Shown piece after piece: positions 55,501 through 61,935 of a stretch of 64,000 bases of DNA. The translations under genes and the position numbers were made by a program. The notes beneath the pieces were generated by a model that saw only the letters and a program-made list of their open reading frames with translations, did not search any database and was not told the origin of the DNA. Source of the stretch: Pteria penguin (taxonomy: Eukaryota > Mollusca > Bivalvia > Pterioida > Pteriidae); contig CM068581.1 in assembly GCA_035048485.1 (NCBI GenBank), forward strand, positions 7,577,430 to 7,641,429. The letters run 5' to 3'. The stretch's first letter is position 1, and each line of letters starts with the position of its first letter.

Positions 55501-58500
55501 TAGGAGTCCGACGCGATACCACTAGGCCATGCCAGCTTTCAACTGAAATTCAAGAGGATATATGTCCCTAAGGTATCTTTCATATTTAGGGTTATGCAGT
55601 GTTAATATATCATCTACATGACTGTATTATTAAACATGTCAATAACTTCAAAATGTCGAAGCATTAAATCCTCTAATTTTAACAACACAACAAGAGCAAC
55701 GCCTAGCGTGGCACGCCCATCGCTTACTTTGGACGGGATCAATGTGAACGTATGGTTTTATTACCCCCAAACATGGGTCTCTTTAGTAATACTTTTATGA
55801 AATACTGAAATCCAAAAAGAGGGATCCAAGTCCCATAACTCTGTAACAACAAAATGGAATTTGCTCAAAACTGAAAAGTGGCCTCCCCTACATAATTTAA
55901 GCATTCTGTATAGGTTTCATGAAAAACAACTGAGGTTTACTTGAGTTATCATGTTACATAGCATCTTATCATAGTAACAAAGTTTTATTTACTTTGCATG
56001 TTGTGACCTTGACCTTTGACCTTGGCTCAAAGTCATGACACACCTTTGGGTCCTAAGTAACAATTCTGTGAAATATTATTGAAATGCATGCACAGGGCAA
56101 GAAGTATTGGCCTGGACAAGGTTTTACTAACTTTGCATGTTGTGACCTTGACCTTTGAGCTATGACCTTGGGTCAAGGTCATGATACACCCTTGGGTCCT
56201 AAGCAACAATTCTGTGAAATATTATTGAAATCCATGCACAGGGGAACAAGTAATAGTCCAAAGAAGGTTTTACTCATTTTGCATGTTGTGACCATGACCT
56301 CTGACCAATGACCTTTGGTCAAGGTCATGAGACACCCTTTGGCCCTAAGTAACAATTCTGTGAAATATTATTGAAATCCATGCACAGGGCAAGAAGTATT
56401 GGCCTGGACAAGGCTTTACTCACTTTGCATGTTGTGACCTTGACCTTTGATCTATGACCTTGGGTCAAGGTCATGACACACCCTTGGGTCCTAAGCAACA
56501 ATTCTGTGAAATATTATTGAAATTGATGCACAGGGGAAGAAGTTATGGCCCTGACAAGGTTTTAATCACTTTGCATGTTGTGACCTTGACCTTTGAGCTA
56601 TGGCCTTGAGTCAAGGTCATAACACACCCTTGGGTCCTAAGTAACAATTCTCTGAAATATTATTGAAATCGATGCACAGGGTAAGAAGTTATGGCCCGGA
56701 CAAGGTTTTACTCACTTTGCATGTTGTGACCTTGAACTTTGAGCTATGACCTTGGGTCAAGGTCATGATACACCCTTGGGTCCTAAGCAACAATTCTGTG
56801 AAATATTATTGAAATCCATGCACAGGGGAAGAAATAATAGCCCGGACAAGCTTATCCCGGACCCGGGATGGACGACGCCATAACATAATATGCCCCGTCT
56901 TAAGACGGACGTATAAAAAAAGGTTAAGGGAGCGCAGTTTGAACCTAATGGATTGCTTGCTGATAAATCTGACCATCAGAAAAATGATGACACTACGTAA
57001 TTCATTGCGAGTCCAGTATTTGTAGGAATCAAGCTTTAGAAAATCTAGACCTACAGAACTAGTTAAGGCAACTATGAATGCATAATTTGTGCATTGATGT
57101 TATAGGCATAATGGATATGACAACATTACCAGTAGGGTCCCAGTTTAGACATGTTATAGTGCATCCTTCATGAGCCTCTTTTAAAATGGGTCTTTCTAAG
57201 TCTTCCTTTGAGCACAAAGAAATCACACCATCAGAAAATCCTACAGCAAAATACCTGTCTTCCTCATACCATGCAATCTGTGTGACAGAGGCTGAAAGTG
57301 TATACATATATCATAATAATTAATATCCTTCTATTATACCTACATTATAATAATATGCTTTAGAATTTTAATGATATTCCATTCCTTCTGCTTTGATTTT
57401 TAGAACTTTTTTGTATTTCTTATGACATAAACAATTACAGGACAGATTTTCAGTGAAAAACATACTTACCATTTTTCCTGCTGCAGTGCTCAAGTTCATG
57501 TGTTCTACAATTGGTGCTGTCAAAAACGGTAACATATGCTACTGATCCATCAATACGACCAATCAGTAGACAATCTGTGACCAGGCCAAGACAACCTCCT
57601 ACTACACCTTTATGCTGAGGCCAACACAAACTGGTTACAAAATGTGGATGACGCTCATAATATCCTCTACCACCTGCAAATAGAGAAAAATTAATTCTTT
57701 TCTCAGGTTTCTTACATTAAATGTGCATTAGTGAGTGGTGCCTTCTAAAGGAACATTAGATCCTGTCAGCATACAAGTACCGGTAATAGAAGAATCTAAA
57801 ATGCTTATGTTTAGCACCAATAATAGTACAGATTTTTAATATAGGAAATCCCATATCGACACAATACAACTGATATATGGCATTTAACTGTGAAACCCTT
57901 AATAGGATAGATGTCCATACTTATTCACGACAAAACTGTGCCTGAGCCATCTGTGTGTGATATGATTTGTACGCCTCAGTTATTCCAAAACTTTCTGACT
58001 TTCCACAACAAGAACTGAGGTAAATGCACAGTAGATTAATTTTTTTTTCAGGACTGATATGATTTCAGCTAAAGCAGTCTTGATTCATGAAGAAATAAAT
58101 TAAATACACTGTAGGAAGGTTATTTATAACATACTTATGTTGTATGAGAAATAGTATTTCCTATTACATATGATTCCTACCTCTTGGTAAGTATATTCAA
58201 CGACTAGAAGGATTTGTAATGTATAAACATGACCTCGATTTTAACAGTAGTCCAGATCTCCATTAAATCTTCTTTTTTTATAATATTTGATGAAGCTTTA
58301 TTATAGAGTTGGTAGAATTTTTAAAAAGTCAGAGTTAAGAATATCATGTCATGGTCATATGAATGGTAAAAACTAGCTATCATTGACTGAAAGATGGATG
58401 ACAAGACTGAGCAATAGAAATGATAAACTCATATGTTTTACCTCACTAGTTGTCCAAAAAACAAAATTATCAGATAACTATAGCAATGTGTCTGGCATTT

Positions 58501-61500
58501 ACTGGTGTACAACTTCTCTCCAACAGTCAAAAACAAAGAACAGACTTCATTATTTTCAGTAAAGCTGACATATGCATGGTTTTAAACTATCCTGTTTTAA
58601 TTCTTTATATATTTATTAAATGCAAATATTATACAGCTGTAGCAAGTTGTTTTGGTGCATGGCACAATAAAGTCCTCCGTGTATTGTTATACGTATGTGT
58701 CCATCACTTTCTTGTATGAAACAAGTTTTAAAAAGAGTTGTCAATAGACAAATTAACTCACTGATGGCTACCAAATTTAAATGGTGAAAGTTTTTTTTTT
58801 CGTAAGCAGGTACAAAGCCTAACACTTTAGCTCAGGTGAGCTAAATACAAACAGACTCATGCAGTAAATTTTTTTAAATGTTTAACTGAATACTTGATAG
58901 CCATACAAAATTTCCTATACAGCCTAACAACAAACAGATATGAAATGTTAACAGAAAGTAATACACAATAAGACTCTGTGTGAATATTTCATATGGCTCT
59001 TTTAATAAAAGGACTTGATTGTTTTTGTGCTTTGTCAGGAATGATATCCGAGTAAAATTTCCCACTGATAATAACCTCCTGATGTCCAGATGTTAATGAC
59101 ATTGTCAATTGAGCCAGCCAAGAATTTGCCAGTACTGCTCCAGCATACATGAGCTAAGAGACTACCATCTATATCTTCCCCTATTTCCTCTTCTTCTTGA
59201 CTGAAGATAAATGTCTGCTGCAGAAACTGATGTGTTACATTGGGCAAACTCCATACTCTTACTGTGCCATCATATCCACTAAAACAAGAACATTACACAG
59301 TATTATATGAATACCATGTTCTCACTATGCCATAAAATTTTCTGATAGTAGAATGTGTGTAAAATGTCATACATATTTTTTGACTATTTAGTAAGCACTG
59401 AAATTTGACTCAAATGATCAATAAGATTCATACTACATTGTTAGTATACCTTGTTGCTAGGAGACTTTTCTTGGTGTTCCAAGAGCATGCAGCTAGTCTA
59501 TTCTGATGGGCCTCCAGTTTGGAAACCTGACAGTGTGGAAAGCATCCAGCTAAGTCTATTTGATTTTCCTGTATGTTTTCTGGAATATGGGTTTGGGAAG
59601 CAAGAGACTGCAGTAACTGGCGAATGGCCCATTGCTTCTGAATGGATGATAGCTTGGTAGACATAACACAAGCCGCTAGGGCATCGATTAAGATAAGAGG
59701 GTGTATGTTTGATACCTCTGTAGGAGACTGTGGTGTTACACACCTCTTAGGACTGGATTGAGGAAGTGTATCTGAAAAAAGAAAAATCTAATTAAGAATA
59801 TATCATAAAAAATCTGTGAAGAAAAAAGTATAGAAAAAAGACTATTAAATTTCATCTAACTTCATTTCATTGATAGACAAAATGTGAAAATGCAAATGCT
59901 GTATTTGTACTTTTTCAATGGAATTAATATTCTAGACATTAATTCATAAATAAATGAAGTTGGTGTGGCTCAGACTGAGAGGTCTTGAGTTCAATTCCTG
60001 TTGTAGGCACACTGATGTCCTGTCTTTGAAATGAGACAGTAGGTGTGGCACTTAAGATATCCTTCACTGCTTCAGCAAGGACTGTTGTAGGCACACTGGT
60101 GTCCTGTCTTTTGAATGAGATAGTAGGTGTGGCACTTAATGATCATTCACTGCTTCAGCAAGGACCATTGCAAATGTTTAAATTTCTATTCAATGCATAA
60201 CGCAGATGTCGTCACCATATATGCGAAATGATAGTACAGTCATGTAAAACAATAATCAAACAATCATAAATATGCTATATGTGCCAAGCCCACCATAACA
60301 CTGGGCATGAGTAAAGCACCTCATCCACTAAGATGCACCAGCTCTGCTAGAAATATAAACCAGGATTACATCCGTATGGCAAAAGGAGTCAGATATACAA
60401 TTAAAGCATTTTTATTGGTTCACTTTTAAACTGGGTCGGAACTAATACAAGTACAAAATGTAGTGTGTCTTGTTTTTGAAGTACCCTTTCACTTATTAGA
60501 GAAAATGAAATAAGAAAGAAATGTACGATGGCCATAATACAAGTAAAGGTAACAAAGCAAGAGATCCTGTAATACTGTAATGTGACCTTGGGAAAAAATA
60601 AATGCATTAATTATAGCCAAATCCTGTTCACTCAAAAACCTATAACTTGAATTTCTAGTTCGTTTAAACTGATCTAAAAGTCCCAAATTTATCCTCTATA
60701 TCTTATAGTATTTTTACTTCCAATAACTCAAATTTTGGATCAGTTGAAATTTCAATAACTCAAACTGATTTTAAAGTCCCATTATTTATAATCATTGATA
60801 TTTTTCTCTCGATAACTCAAACTCATACTTGATCATGCTGAGATGAGAATTAAGCAAACAAAATAATTAAATTTGCATTTAAGGTATACATTGACCATTA
60901 AAATCAGAGAGGAAGATTACTAACCAGATTGATGTTGAATGTTACAGATGTCTCGTTACCTGATCTTTTGATTAAAGTTATGAAGAAAGTTTGTATAATA
61001 ATTAATGAAATATGTTAATGACATAGACATGTGTAATTTGGATTGTTGAACTGTAATGTAATTACTATAATCACTTGTGTATAATGCACATTTTTTTCTC
61101 AAAATTTCTGATGTCAATTTGTAGGTGTGCAATTTGCATAGAATAGAAAATAAAACAACTTTTTCTCTTTACATTTTACCTGTAAAAGTCTGCACAACCA
61201 AGGAGTGCATCAGCTTCTCTCCCCATTTACCACTAGTAAGAAGAGAGCTCAAAGCTTGAGTGACTGCAAAGGTAGAAGGATTGCTCGGTAGAGGGAATTT
61301 TGTCTTTCTTTTGACATCAGTTTTTTGTCCTCCAATGGCTACCAAAAGTAACTCCTATAATACAAAATATAATTCAAGATATATATACACACACACACAT
61401 ATAAACTATAATCTATCACAAATCTACTTCCAATGAGGTAAACATAAGCTGTAAGAGTCAGATCAGAATACTGAGAATATCAGGTTAAACTGACCTCCCA

Positions 61501-61896
61501 AAAATAGGGAAAATATTGATGACAACCATGCTATTTTGCATGAAAACTTTAAGGTAAGAGAAGATGTCAAAAAAGCATTAGAAAATTATGTATCTGATTT
61601 CAACCATATGAACCAACTTGAAACATACATCTTTCTAGATCTATTAGATGCCATTTGTTTTATTATCCATACGGTGGTTCTGTTGAAGATTTTCAGAAAG
61701 GAGTACCGTCTGAGACCTATTTTTAGCCATGGTACCATGTCGCTTGATGTGTATGAAATGAATAAACTTGGTAGAGGACCTATAGTACTTTATGTATACC
61801 AAATTTCATAAAAATCCTTTGAGTGATTCTGAAGAAGTCCAAAATACTAAAACTTTAAAATGTTTACAAACAAACAAACAGATGGATGGACTGACA

Positions 61897-61935
<39 letters not shown>

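Noticed and set aside
59451..59660. 69-codon plus-strand frame
   Set aside because: Antisense to HERC1 exon 4.
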